Positions 35,920 through 44,370 of a stretch of DNA of 64,000 bases are shown piece after piece. Origin of the DNA: JBHENC01 sp046262295 (GTDB lineage Bacteria; Acidobacteriota; Blastocatellia; Pyrinomonadales; Pyrinomonadaceae); assembly GCA_046262295.1 (NCBI GenBank), contig JBHENC010000003.1, positions 186,001-250,000 on the forward strand, read 5' to 3'. The position numbers and the translations under genes are program-made. The notes under the pieces were generated by a model. The model did not search any database. It was not told where the DNA came from and worked only from the letters and a program-made list of their open reading frames with translations. Positions within the stretch are counted from its first letter, which is position 1. Every line of letters begins with the position of its first letter.

Positions 35920-35969
35920 ATCGCCAACACCGGCCTCATCTTAAACGGGCGGGGTGTTGGCGATTTTGC
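35920..35969. terminator. Bidirectional hairpin terminator
   Basis: Arms ATCGCCAACACC (35920-35931) and GGTGTTGGCGAT (35953-35964) form a perfect 12-bp stem with a 21-nt loop; TTTTGCTTTT follows and an A-run precedes. It closes the TPR gene (+) and the ATP-grasp gene (-). Confidence 0.85.
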
Positions 35970-35988
35970 TTTTGGGATTTGGAGGCGA

Positions 35989-37227
35989 TTACGCTTCAGG
36001 CGCGGTCTTTTTGGGGCGTGGCATCGTGCTCTTCTTAGTCGCAGGGCGACGCGCGCCCGTCGTTCCCTCTGCGCCTTCGCGCTTTGTGCCTTTGGACTTT
36101 TTTGGAGCGGGGTCAATGATCGAATCCACGATATCCGAAACGGCGGAAGCCGCTTGATCCACCACTTCGCTGACGCCACTGACAATTCCGGCTCCGAGTT
36201 CTCGCACCGGCGTAGAGACAATCGTGCGCGCCGCTTGCTCTGCGGCGGAAGCAACGGCTGATAGCGCGTCCGCCGGTTCGGTCGCGGCGGCCTCCGGGTT
36301 GAGGAAACCTTCCCAGCGATAGCGCGCCGCTTTTCGCGGCTCATTAAGACGCTTGAAGACAAGCTCTGTAACGGCGTTTGTGACCCAACGGTGATAAAAC
36401 TCGCCGACCGAATGAAGGTCTGCGTCCGGCGCGGGATTCATAAAATCAATCGCGTATGGAACGCCGTCTTTGATCGCAAACTCGACAGTGTTGATTTCAT
36501 AACCGAGCGCGTGGCAGATCGTTCGCACGTCTTTGGTAACGCGCGCAGCCAGCTCCGCCGAAAGGTAGTTCGGATCGTTGATATATTGTTCGCCGGAAAG
36601 ATACGGCTTGCGCGGATCATACGGCATAATCATCACTTCTTCCTGCCCTATGCAATAGCAGCGGACGAATTGATCGAAGTCTATGAATTCCTGCAAGGTC
36701 ATGCAGAGCGTGCCGGTTTGATCGTACTCGAACCAGAGTTGTTCGAGCGTGTTGACGCGCGAAACATTTTTCCAGCCGCCGCCGTCAAACGGTTTCAGGA
36801 TCGCCGGAAGCCCAACATAATCAACGATACCCTGCCAGTCGAGCGGGAATTCCAGATTTCGCAAACTCTCGTTCGTGACGCCTTTGATATAGCTCTTTTG
36901 CGGCAGCAGGACGGTCTTCGGAATGGCGACGCCGAGCTTGGCGGCGAGCGCGAAGTTGAAAAATTTATCGTCCGCGCCCCACCAGAAAGGATTACTGAGA
37001 ACGAGTGTTCCCTCCAGCGCAGCGCGTTTCATGGATGCGCGGTAAAAAGGAACTTCGTGAGAGATGCGGTCAATAATCAGATCGTAACGGCGCGGTTCAT
37101 CGAGGCGCACGCCGCCTAGTTTGACAAAATCAGCGACTACCTCGCCGCCGCCACGCTCATTAATGCTCTTAATCAATGCTTCTGGAAACGATTCTTCGCG
37201 TCCGACCAGAATACCTACTCTTTTCAT
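35989..37227 (-). CDS. RimK-like ATP-grasp ligase with disordered basic tail
   Basis: The 412-residue protein opens KRVGILVGREESFPEALI (a Rossmann-like pre-domain) and continues with an ATP-grasp fold: LPAILKPFDGGGWKNVSRV (ATP-binding Lys and Gly-rich loop), LCMTLQEFIDFDQFVRCY, and the Mg-binding end INTVEFAIKDGVPYAIDFMNPAPDAD. It should form an amide or peptide-like bond from a carboxylate and amine with ATP; the substrate is unknown. After residue 330 comes an Ala/Val/Ser-rich amphipathic segment (MCP-like heptads) and then a Lys/Pro/Ala-rich histone-like tail. It lies 4.7 kb from the other ATP-grasp gene and transcribes toward the TPR gene. Confidence 0.8.
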   Translation of the reverse strand: MKRVGILVGREESFPEALIKSINERGGGEVVADFVKLGGVRLDEPRRYDLIIDRISHEVPFYRASMKRAALEGTLVLSNPFWWGADDKFFNFALAAKLGVAIPKTVLLPQKSYIKGVTNESLRNLEFPLDWQGIVDYVGLPAILKPFDGGGWKNVSRVNTLEQLWFEYDQTGTLCMTLQEFIDFDQFVRCYCIGQEEVMIMPYDPRKPYLSGEQYINDPNYLSAELAARVTKDVRTICHALGYEINTVEFAIKDGVPYAIDFMNPAPDADLHSVGEFYHRWVTNAVTELVFKRLNEPRKAARYRWEGFLNPEAAATEPADALSAVASAAEQAARTIVSTPVRELGAGIVSGVSEVVDQAASAVSDIVDSIIDPAPKKSKGTKREGAEGTTGARRPATKKSTMPRPKKTAPEA

Positions 37228-37538
37228 ATATTATCCTTTCTTTATCGCAGGGCGCGCTGCCACGCGCCAATCTTTTACGCGCATTTTGTGCGAGGTTGCG
37301 CCGTCCCTATTATTCAAAACCGTGCACTCTATCGTCACGCGCAATGCCTTGTCAACGCGCGGGCAGCGAACTTCAAGCATCCGCCGGGCGTGGCGCGTAC
37401 ATCAGAACTTGTGTGAGAACCTATGCCGCTTGCAATGCGCAATTCTTTCGGCGCGGCTGTGTTACAATCAGCATAAGAAATAGGTTTGTCCCGCACGCCG
37501 CGCGTAATTTCAAAAGTCTTTTAAGGAGAGTTTTGCCA
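37228..37538. other. Divergent intergenic region
   Basis: This 311-bp gap separates the minus-strand ATP-grasp gene and a plus-strand secreted protein. A plus-strand frame stays open through it, but the protein's signal peptide and ribosome site place the true start at 37539. An extended -10 candidate is at 37460-37468. Confidence 0.5.
37460..37468 (+). promoter_or_regulatory. Extended -10 promoter candidate
   Basis: TGTTACAAT matches the extended -10 pattern TGnTAnAAT, and an AAGGAG site and GTG start follow 55-70 bp later. No -35 hexamer stands out. Confidence 0.4.
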
Positions 37539-38366
37539 GTGTTTCGACGCATCATATTATCTCTGCTTATTTTAACGCTGCCTTTAGGCGGCGCGCTGTT
37601 TCCTGTGCGGAGCGCGGAGCGGTTTGCCGACGATAAAGACAAAGCCACGCTGAACGCCGAGCAGGTCGCCGAGTCCGTCATTTTTATTTACAGTAATCGT
37701 TTGGGTCGCGGCTTTCTCGAACAGATTCGCCGCAACGGGATCGAGCGCGGGCGTTTGCTGCGCATCGGCAACGACGGCCGCACAGAGGATGCCACCTACG
37801 AGCGCCGCTTCGTGCGCGGCGAAAATTCCGCGAAAGACAAAATCCGGCTCGATCAGAAGCTGCCCTCGAATGAATATTCGCTTGTGTACGGCAGCGGGCG
37901 CACTTTCGGTCTCGTCAACGGGTCGTCCTTCACGCCGCGACAGGAAGCCGCCGCAGATTTTCTGGCGCAGCAATGGCACGGGCTTGACGCGCTCCTGCGC
38001 TACAAAGAGAACGGTTCGACGCTGAATCTCGCCAGCAAAGAAACGCAGCAGGGCGTAGAACTGTATGTGCTGGACGTGACGGACAAAGAAAAGCGGCGCA
38101 CGCGCTACTACGTCAGCGTTAAGACGTTGCGCGTACTGCGGCTCGACTACGAAGAGCCTGCGGCAAGCGGCAGCACGCCCGTCAAGTTTATGAGGAAATT
38201 CTACGATTACCGTCTCGCGCAGGGGACGCTCGTGCCATATCGCACAGTGCTTTTCGAGGACGGCAAGCAAACGCAGGAAACGCGCGTCTTAACGGTCACT
38301 TATGGCGTCAAGATGGACGATACGCTCTTTCAAAGCCCCGACGCACAGGCCGCCAGCGCATCCTAA
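37539..38366 (+). CDS. Secreted protein of unknown function
   Basis: Taken from the GTG at 37539, with AAGGAG 10 nt upstream; a TTG at 37533 is too near that site, and the frame farther upstream is not protein-like. The 275-residue product has a clear signal peptide (about 1-26: FRRIILSLLILTLPLGGALF...) and a mature part rich in charged beta strands, e.g. YYVSVKTLRVLRLDYEEP and FMRKFYDYRLAQGTLVPYRTVLFEDGKQ, reminiscent of the LolA/outer-membrane-lipoprotein-sorting fold. I do not recognise a specific family. A terminator follows within 40 bp. Confidence 0.65.
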   Translation: MFRRIILSLLILTLPLGGALFPVRSAERFADDKDKATLNAEQVAESVIFIYSNRLGRGFLEQIRRNGIERGRLLRIGNDGRTEDATYERRFVRGENSAKDKIRLDQKLPSNEYSLVYGSGRTFGLVNGSSFTPRQEAAADFLAQQWHGLDALLRYKENGSTLNLASKETQQGVELYVLDVTDKEKRRTRYYVSVKTLRVLRLDYEEPAASGSTPVKFMRKFYDYRLAQGTLVPYRTVLFEDGKQTQETRVLTVTYGVKMDDTLFQSPDAQAASAS

Positions 38367-38404
38367 AGCCCGAACGCTTCATCAACTCGCTAATATGAAT
38401 TAAA

Positions 38405-38444
38405 GGCATTGCTCGCGTGGTGAACGCGGCAATGCTTTTTTATT
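38405..38444 (+). terminator. Rho-independent terminator
   Basis: Stem GCATTGC-t-CGCG/CGCG-GCAATGC with a single bulged T and a 7-nt loop, then TTTTTTATTT. It closes the secreted protein gene and lies just before the ECF promoter of the next unit. Confidence 0.85.
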
Positions 38445-38454
38445 TGAAACATTT

Positions 38455-38482
38455 GGAACTGAAAAAGCGAGCGGGCGTTTGA
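38455..38482 (+). promoter_or_regulatory. ECF-type promoter GGAAC-N18-TTTGA
   Basis: GGAAC at 38455-38459 is followed after exactly 18 bp by TTTGA (38478-38482). This is the same layout as the promoter of the other ECF sigma gene. The sigma gene's ATG is 136 bp downstream of the -10. Confidence 0.5.
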
Positions 38483-38617
38483 ATTCACGCGCGGCAGTTA
38501 TCGGGTGTACAATTGAACGGCTAACCCGACCGTGAGCGCGCGGCTAATGAGAAATAAAATGTACGATAGCAATCAGGAAAACGAGCGGCGCTAAGGCTTG
38601 TTCCCCGGCCTCGTTTG

Positions 38618-39283
38618 ATGAGTACGTTAACCTCAGTTGATGATCTCTGTTTCGGCGTCAGTCCTTCGGGCGGCGTCGCGGGGAATAGTGTTGCCGTCGT
38701 GTCTCATACCGTCGCCTCTGATCACGCGCTGCTGGAAGCCATCTGTGCGGGCGACGAAGCGGCCTTCGCGGAAATCGTCAGCCGTTATCGCAACCAGATC
38801 GTCAATTATATTTATCGGATGACGAATGATTACGACGGCGCAGTTGATCTATCGCAGGAAACTTTCGTGCGTGTCTATAACGCGCGGGATCGCTATCGCA
38901 CGGACTATGCTTTCTCGACATACATCTATCGCATCGCCACTAATCTGGCGATTAGCGAGCTACGCAGACGCAAGCGCCGCCGTTTAATTTCGCTGTCCGG
39001 CTTTTTCGGAGAGCGCGAGGAAACGGAAGCCAGCGAATTTGACCCGGCAGACGCGAGTCCTTTGCAGGATGCGACGCTGGTAGAAAGAGAGCGGCAGGCG
39101 GCGGTGACGCAGGCGATCAGCACTTTGCCGGACAAGTATCGCGCGCCGCTTGTGCTGCGCGATATCGAAGGCAAAAACTATCACGAGATTGCGCTTATCC
39201 TGCAACTAAGCGAAGGCACGGTAAAGTCGCGCATCAACCGCGCACGGGCTTTTCTACGCGACAAATTGCGCAGCTATTTGTAA
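38618..39283 (+). CDS. ECF-type RNA polymerase sigma factor (RpoE-like)
   Basis: From the ATG at 38618 (a TTG lies one codon upstream) the 221-residue protein has an N-terminal extension of about 40 residues, region 2 (NYIYRMTNDYDGAVDLSQET, FSTYIYRIATNLAISELRRRKRR) and region 4 (LPDKYRAPLVLRDIEGKNYHEIALILQLSEGTVKSRINRAR). These are the RpoE/ECF signatures. Its anti-sigma gene and a PDZ protein follow within 24 bp and 1 bp overlap. It may answer cell-envelope stress; this is suggested by the operon. Confidence 0.93.
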   Translation: MSTLTSVDDLCFGVSPSGGVAGNSVAVVSHTVASDHALLEAICAGDEAAFAEIVSRYRNQIVNYIYRMTNDYDGAVDLSQETFVRVYNARDRYRTDYAFSTYIYRIATNLAISELRRRKRRRLISLSGFFGEREETEASEFDPADASPLQDATLVERERQAAVTQAISTLPDKYRAPLVLRDIEGKNYHEIALILQLSEGTVKSRINRARAFLRDKLRSYL

Positions 39284-39306
39284 TTAACAGGAGCAGTACC
39301 TTTCCG

Positions 39307-40167
39307 ATGAATTGCCAGTCATTTCAGAATCAGATCGAAGAATTTCAGGGAGCGCCGAATCTCAGCGTAGAGGCCGCTGCGCATTTTGCGGCGTGCGCCC
39401 GCTGTGCGCGTGTCCGGGTCGAGCATCTTGCGCTCAATCAATTGTTCGCCACGCTAGAGCCTGTTGTCGCGCCCGAAAACTTCGACTCCAAACTCGCCGT
39501 GCGTCTCGCTGCAACGGAAAAAAATGAAAGATCAAGCTTCTTCTCTAAACTGAATTTTTCTCCCGGCTCATCATCAATGGCGTTTGCTTCAATCTTTGTT
39601 ATCGCGGTCTGCGCCACGATTCTGATCAAAGAATTACCGTTCAGCCACGCGCCGAACATTGCGACGGAAACATCTGTCGCCAAGAATTCTGTAATCCTTC
39701 CAGCCCAAGTTCCTAACCGTAACAACGCGCCCGATTTTAATCACGTTTTCGACAACCGTCATCCAGCTAGTGATACGTCCATTGCCCGCGTCGCTGCCGC
39801 TGCATCAATACCATTGAGGGCGGGAAAGCATAAAGTGTCGGCATCCGAAGCGAACAAACAAGAGCCGCGTATTGAAGCGGCGACCGCCGCCGTGCTTCGT
39901 GCTCCCGAAGCTCACTTAAATACGATGAATTTCAGTTCGAGCGCCGCCGCCATTGTGGCGCGCGCGAATCCGGGTGCGAGCCTTGAAAGCAACGCCGTTT
40001 TCGCTTTGCCGTCTGCGCCTGCGCCGGAATCCGTCAACCTCCTGTTGAAAGATAAATGCGGCGCAACGCACATCGTCGCTTTGCCGCGTGTTACTTTCGG
40101 TGCGCGTGACGCCATTGAATCGGCGAATACCGGCTGTCGTGCGAGTCAACCGGCGCAGAGCTTTTGA
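39307..40167 (+). CDS. Membrane anti-sigma factor (zf-HC2)
   Basis: This 286-residue protein has a ZAS/zf-HC2 motif with C3, H26, C30 and C33 (HFAACARC), a helical region, a membrane helix (about 90-107) and a periplasmic tail of about 180 residues with no known domain. The layout fits an anti-sigma factor that keeps the upstream ECF sigma at the membrane. It begins 24 bp after the sigma stop and its stop overlaps the PDZ gene start by one base (TGATG). Confidence 0.85.
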   Translation: MNCQSFQNQIEEFQGAPNLSVEAAAHFAACARCARVRVEHLALNQLFATLEPVVAPENFDSKLAVRLAATEKNERSSFFSKLNFSPGSSSMAFASIFVIAVCATILIKELPFSHAPNIATETSVAKNSVILPAQVPNRNNAPDFNHVFDNRHPASDTSIARVAAAASIPLRAGKHKVSASEANKQEPRIEAATAAVLRAPEAHLNTMNFSSSAAAIVARANPGASLESNAVFALPSAPAPESVNLLLKDKCGATHIVALPRVTFGARDAIESANTGCRASQPAQSF

Positions 40168-41783
40168 TGAGCCGCCCGGAAGTTCGCGCAGAACACGAAA
40201 CGCGAAAAACTTTGCCACAGGCTAAATCGAACAAAGCATTTTTATTCGCCGCCGTGCTTTTTCTCGCGCTGGCGGCGCAAGCCCGCGCGCAACGCGCCGC
40301 GCCGCCTCAAGCAATTGCGCCCGTCGAGCAGCCAACGCAAAGGCCGAATGCCCCGCTGCCGCCCGAAGTCGTTATCGTCGTTAATCAATTGACGGGCGCG
40401 CGATTGCTCGCATGGTTGCACCGCTCCGGCGTCGAAATCTCTTTGCTCGATGAACAGTCATTGGCGAAGCTTGATGCGCATTCCAGTATTGTCGCCGGTC
40501 TTGCTTTGAACGGAGGGCAGCACGTCGTCGCGCATCTACCGCGAACCGAAGCCGAGCTTGCCGCCGCCGCTATGTTTCAAGGCTCGCCTCCGGCGCCGAC
40601 GGATTCAAACAATTCGGCATCGCTGAATCTGAAAATATTGTTACGAAATGATCAGCAGCTTCACGCAAAATATTTAGGTTTCGACGCTGGCACGGGATTG
40701 TCCCTGCTGCAAACGGATGTGCCGAACCTGAATCCTGCCGCGCGCGACGCGAGCGAAAACGAGTTATTGATAGGCCAGCGCGTGCGATTGCTTGCGCCCG
40801 CTCCGGCAGTCCGCGCGGCAAGCGATGTTTCCGGCACGCTTCGTTTGCGCTTCAGCGAAGTTGAAGGCAAGCTGACGGAAATAGTTCGCGCACCGCCAAC
40901 GGGTCGTCTGCTGAGCTTGATTGTGCGCGTCAACAATCCATCGCCGATGATGGCGGGCGGCGTCGCGCTCAACGACGCGAACCAGATGATCGGCTTAATC
41001 GAGCGAGTGGATGCAGGCACAGCTTCACTAATGCCGATTGGCGCTGTTCGTCGCGCGGCTAATCGTGTCGTTGCACGCCGTAGCAATTTTCCCGCGCCAT
41101 TTCTAGGCGTGCAGGGCGAGCCTCTCGCCAATGTTCTTGCGCCGCAACTTTTGCGAAACGGATGGACGAACAGGGAAGCCTTCGCCTTAATCAAAAACCG
41201 TAACGGTGTGTTGCTGACATCAATCGTTCCGAACACGGCGGCGGCGCGCGTCGGGCTGCGACCCGGCGACGTTATCACGCGCCTTAACAACATCAATATT
41301 CGCAGCGTCAAAGAATTCTCACAGTTGCTGAATGATACGGTAGACAAAACGCGGATTCGTTTCACTGTGTTAAGAGCGGGCAGCGGCGCGCGTTCTGTTC
41401 CCGTTGATTTAAGCAAAGCGTTTAATCCGGGCGTCTTTCTTAATAGCCCGGCGGCGAACGCCTTTCCCGGAGGAGTGTTCCCGGGCGGGCTGGAAACTGT
41501 CACGCTTAGCCCGCGAGTTGCCGGACGTTTCGGCGCACGCGGCGGTTTACTGGTCGTCTCCGTGCAGCCGCAGAGCGCGGCCTTTCGCGCCGGTCTTCGT
41601 CCCGACGATATTATCGAAGCCGTAGATAATCGTTTGCTGTCCGGCATGGACGCGAGCCTTTTGAAGCCCCTCACAGAAGACTTGAATCCGATCAAAGGCG
41701 GCGCAAGCGTCTCCCTTACGGTTGTGCGGAACACGCAAAAGCTCGCCATCACGTTGCCGATTGAAAAGCCCGCCGCGCCGTAA
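40167..41783 (+). CDS. HtrA-like PDZ protein lacking the catalytic triad
   Basis: The 538-residue secreted protein (signal peptide about 20-42) has a trypsin-like region (about 68-300) and two PDZ domains (about 312-405 and 430-535; GVLLTSIVPNTAAARVGLRPGDVITRLN and GLLVVSVQPQSAAFRAGLRPDDIIEAVD). The protease region looks degenerate: at the Ser position where HtrA has GNSGGPL it reads MMAGGVALND (no Ser), the place of the Asp segment reads GFDAGTGLSLLQ and the His is not evident. It follows the sigma and anti-sigma genes in one operon, so it could sense misfolded proteins without cleaving. Homologous to DegS/DegP in position, not shown in activity. Confidence 0.78.
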   Translation: MSRPEVRAEHETRKTLPQAKSNKAFLFAAVLFLALAAQARAQRAAPPQAIAPVEQPTQRPNAPLPPEVVIVVNQLTGARLLAWLHRSGVEISLLDEQSLAKLDAHSSIVAGLALNGGQHVVAHLPRTEAELAAAAMFQGSPPAPTDSNNSASLNLKILLRNDQQLHAKYLGFDAGTGLSLLQTDVPNLNPAARDASENELLIGQRVRLLAPAPAVRAASDVSGTLRLRFSEVEGKLTEIVRAPPTGRLLSLIVRVNNPSPMMAGGVALNDANQMIGLIERVDAGTASLMPIGAVRRAANRVVARRSNFPAPFLGVQGEPLANVLAPQLLRNGWTNREAFALIKNRNGVLLTSIVPNTAAARVGLRPGDVITRLNNINIRSVKEFSQLLNDTVDKTRIRFTVLRAGSGARSVPVDLSKAFNPGVFLNSPAANAFPGGVFPGGLETVTLSPRVAGRFGARGGLLVVSVQPQSAAFRAGLRPDDIIEAVDNRLLSGMDASLLKPLTEDLNPIKGGASVSLTVVRNTQKLAITLPIEKPAAP

Positions 41784-41920
41784 TCTTAATAACTCGTCTC
41801 TTCTTCAAATTACTCGTCCGCCTGTTTTGAAATTTTGGTCGCCCTTCACTTTCTGTGTTAAGCTACGCGCATCCGACACGCTTGTTGCTTAAAATATTCT
41901 ACGGGAGCCGTCTGCTTCCC

Positions 41921-43276
41921 ATGCTGCACAAAGCCGTTTCGCATTACCACGAACTGCTGAACGAAGGCGATCTCGCGGAATCTTCGCGCGCGATGCTCGA
42001 CGAAGGTCTGGAGCGCGCCAAGTTGATCTTCGGCGGCCGCCGCCTTTCTCCATACCTGCGCCCGCACTTTGTCACGGAAGCGGATTTCACGCGCGTGACG
42101 AAGATTTGCGAAACGATCTGGGGAGCAATCGAGAAGGTCAAGGACGCCGCCGTGCAAACGCCCGCGTTACTTGAAGAACTCGGATTGACGGAGATAGAGC
42201 GCGATCTTGTCAGCATTGATCCCGGCTACAAAGCGGTTTCACCGACGGCGCGGCTGGACTCTTTTCTCACGGACAACTCGTACAGTTTCGTCGAACTTAA
42301 TGGTGAAAGCCCTGCCGGAATCGCTTACGCGGACGCTGCTTCAGATATCTTCAAAGCCTTTCCCGTGATGCGTCGCTTCATGGAAACTTACAACGTCCGG
42401 CAGCTTTATGGACGCCGCTTGCTGTTGGACGTTCTGCTGCGCGCGCACGTCGAATACTTGGGGCGCAAACCCGAACGCCCGCCGCATATCGCCATCGTTG
42501 ATTTGAAAGGTTTGCCGACACAGAAAGAGTTTGAGCTGTTCAAAGAATTCTTCGAGAGCGAGGGCTATCCGTCCATTATCTGCTCGCCCGATGAGTTGGA
42601 ATTTTCAAACAACCGGTTGCGGGCGGGGGATTTCGAGATTGACGTTGTATACAAGCGGCTGCTCGTCAACGAATATTTGCCGATCATCATGGAATACCCG
42701 GCGCTATTGGAAGCGTGCCGTGCGCGTGCCGTCTGCATGGTCAACAGCTTTCGCTCGAAGCTGATCCACAAAAAAGCTCTCTTCGCCGTGCTCACAAACG
42801 AAGCGCACCAATCGCTCTTTTCCGAAGTCGAACGAAATGCCATCCGCGCCCATGTTCCCTGGACACGGCGCGTGAGTGAAGGCGCGACCAAACATTACGA
42901 CGACGCGATTGATCTATTGGAATTTGCGCGCACTAACCGCGACCGGCTGGTGCTGAAACCGAATGACGATTACGGCGGGCACGGCATCTATATCGGATGG
43001 GCGACAAACGAAGCGGAGTGGAACGGCGCGTTGCAAACGGCGCTCGCCGACGGCGATTATCTTTTGCAGGAACGTGTCGCCACTTCGCGCGAACTCTTTC
43101 CGGCGGTGCTGGAAGACGGCTCGATAGAGTTTACAGAGCAGCTTGTTGATCTCGATCCGATGCTTTTCTTCGGCAAAGTCGGCTCGGCTTTCACGCGCCT
43201 CTCTTTCACGGAACTTGCCAACGTCTCGTCGGGCGGCGGCATGGTTCCGACATTTATCATTAGCGAAAAGGGATAA
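41921..43276 (+). CDS. Circularly permuted ATP-grasp protein
   Basis: Start is set at the ATG at 41921 (GGGAG 13 nt upstream); a GTG at 41855 would add 22 residues. The 451-residue protein matches the CP_ATPgrasp/DUF404-407 family: SFLTDNSYSFVELNGESPAGIAYAD, MVNSFRSKLIHKKALFAVLTNE, HVPWTRRV, and LVLKPNDDYGGHGIYIG with the Lys and Gly-rich loop, then YLLQERV. Such proteins are probable carboxylate-amine ligases of unknown substrate that often sit near GCS2-type ligases. It is 114 bp before a PilZ gene, and the YbdK gene lies within 1.1 kb. Confidence 0.88.
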   Translation: MLHKAVSHYHELLNEGDLAESSRAMLDEGLERAKLIFGGRRLSPYLRPHFVTEADFTRVTKICETIWGAIEKVKDAAVQTPALLEELGLTEIERDLVSIDPGYKAVSPTARLDSFLTDNSYSFVELNGESPAGIAYADAASDIFKAFPVMRRFMETYNVRQLYGRRLLLDVLLRAHVEYLGRKPERPPHIAIVDLKGLPTQKEFELFKEFFESEGYPSIICSPDELEFSNNRLRAGDFEIDVVYKRLLVNEYLPIIMEYPALLEACRARAVCMVNSFRSKLIHKKALFAVLTNEAHQSLFSEVERNAIRAHVPWTRRVSEGATKHYDDAIDLLEFARTNRDRLVLKPNDDYGGHGIYIGWATNEAEWNGALQTALADGDYLLQERVATSRELFPAVLEDGSIEFTEQLVDLDPMLFFGKVGSAFTRLSFTELANVSSGGGMVPTFIISEKG

Positions 43277-43390
43277 GCCCCACTGTGTGTTATTGCGTGG
43301 TATCGAATGGGCTTTAGCCTAGACCACCGTATCTCATAAATTGATATAGAGGTCTGGTGATCTTTCAGTTAAAAGCAGGAGTTAATAAAA

Positions 43391-43729
43391 ATGGCTGAGG
43401 AGCTTGACGACAAATCATTGTTGCCGCAGGACGAGCGGCGCGGTCATGATCGCGCGCGCTTGATCGTTGACGTGTTTTTTAACGGCGCGGATATGACGGG
43501 CGTCGCCAGCACAAAGGATATCAGCGCGGGCGGTCTCTACATGAACACGCAGACACCTCTGCCCGAAGGCGCGCTGCTGACGGTGCGTATCCCCTTTAGC
43601 GACGGGCAGCAGGTCGTGGTCAACGCCGAAGTCGTGTATAGCAATCCGGGCTACGGCGTTGGCGTGCGGTTCTCCGGGTTGACGGAAAAAGACCGCGCAC
43701 TGATGGAGCGTGAATTGCCGACACCGTGA
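43391..43729 (+). CDS. PilZ-domain c-di-GMP-binding protein
   Basis: The 112-residue protein is little more than one PilZ domain. The c-di-GMP motif is present in two parts: RRGHDRAR (RxxxR) and DISAGGLYM (D/N-x-S-x-x-G). The later strands, VRIPFSDGQQVVVNAEVVYSN and GVGVRFSGL, complete the fold. It has an AGCAGGAG ribosome site and overlaps the next gene by a GTGA junction, so the two are translated together. This suggests that the unknown partner protein may be controlled by c-di-GMP, which is inference. Confidence 0.9.
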   Translation: MAEELDDKSLLPQDERRGHDRARLIVDVFFNGADMTGVASTKDISAGGLYMNTQTPLPEGALLTVRIPFSDGQQVVVNAEVVYSNPGYGVGVRFSGLTEKDRALMERELPTP

Positions 43730-44274
43730 CTCTTGCCCGCAACGACGCCGAACAATTGATTTGGCGAGAGCTTTCAAGACAGACACGCGCAATGCTCGAA
43801 GGCAAGCTGCGTGGTTTATACGAACATGACAGCGACGACAGCGCATTTGACGCGCTCGCTTTAGATAAGCAGCAAACGCTCTTACTGTTCGCGCACAGAC
43901 TCGTGGCCTTAAATCTATGGAACGCCTTGCGGCGCATTGACAATGTTTACGGCGAAGGCGGCGTCGGCCTCAACTTCATCGCGCAGCCTGATCTGGAATC
44001 TACGCTCCGGCGACGCCGCGATTTCACGACGATGTTTGCCGCACACAAGGATGCTACGGGCGGATTCTTTGAACGCAAGCAATCGCGGGCGTCGCTGCAT
44101 TTTCTTTACGTTGGTACGGGGCGGGAACGACGCTGGAGCGTCCATTTCGATCTTTATAGCCCGTTGGCTTTCCCGCACGGCACGTGGCGACACTGGCTGC
44201 ACGAGAAAGTCAGAGGCGAAACACCCGATTGGCGTCTGATCGCGCAGGTGTTACGGGGTACGGATTCTGTATAA
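43726..44274 (+). CDS. Protein of unknown function coupled to PilZ
   Basis: The 182-residue protein starts at GTG 43726 inside the PilZ stop codon. It is a mostly helical, soluble protein, e.g. EQLIWRELSRQTRAMLEGKLRGLYE and LLFAHRLVALNLWNALRRIDNVYG, with a more beta-like C-terminal half (SLHFLYVGTGRERRWSVHFDLYSPL). I know no family. Overlap with PilZ argues for a complex or shared regulation. It is followed 96 bp later by the YbdK-type ligase. Confidence 0.6.
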   Translation: MTLARNDAEQLIWRELSRQTRAMLEGKLRGLYEHDSDDSAFDALALDKQQTLLLFAHRLVALNLWNALRRIDNVYGEGGVGLNFIAQPDLESTLRRRRDFTTMFAAHKDATGGFFERKQSRASLHFLYVGTGRERRWSVHFDLYSPLAFPHGTWRHWLHEKVRGETPDWRLIAQVLRGTDSV

Positions 44275-44370
44275 AGTTTAGTTTGTGGTTTTCCATTCCG
44301 ATAAATCTGAATCCGTTAAGCGTATTGCCGTCGGCGGCGTGGCGGTTCTTTAGTGAAGGAGCTTAAAAAT

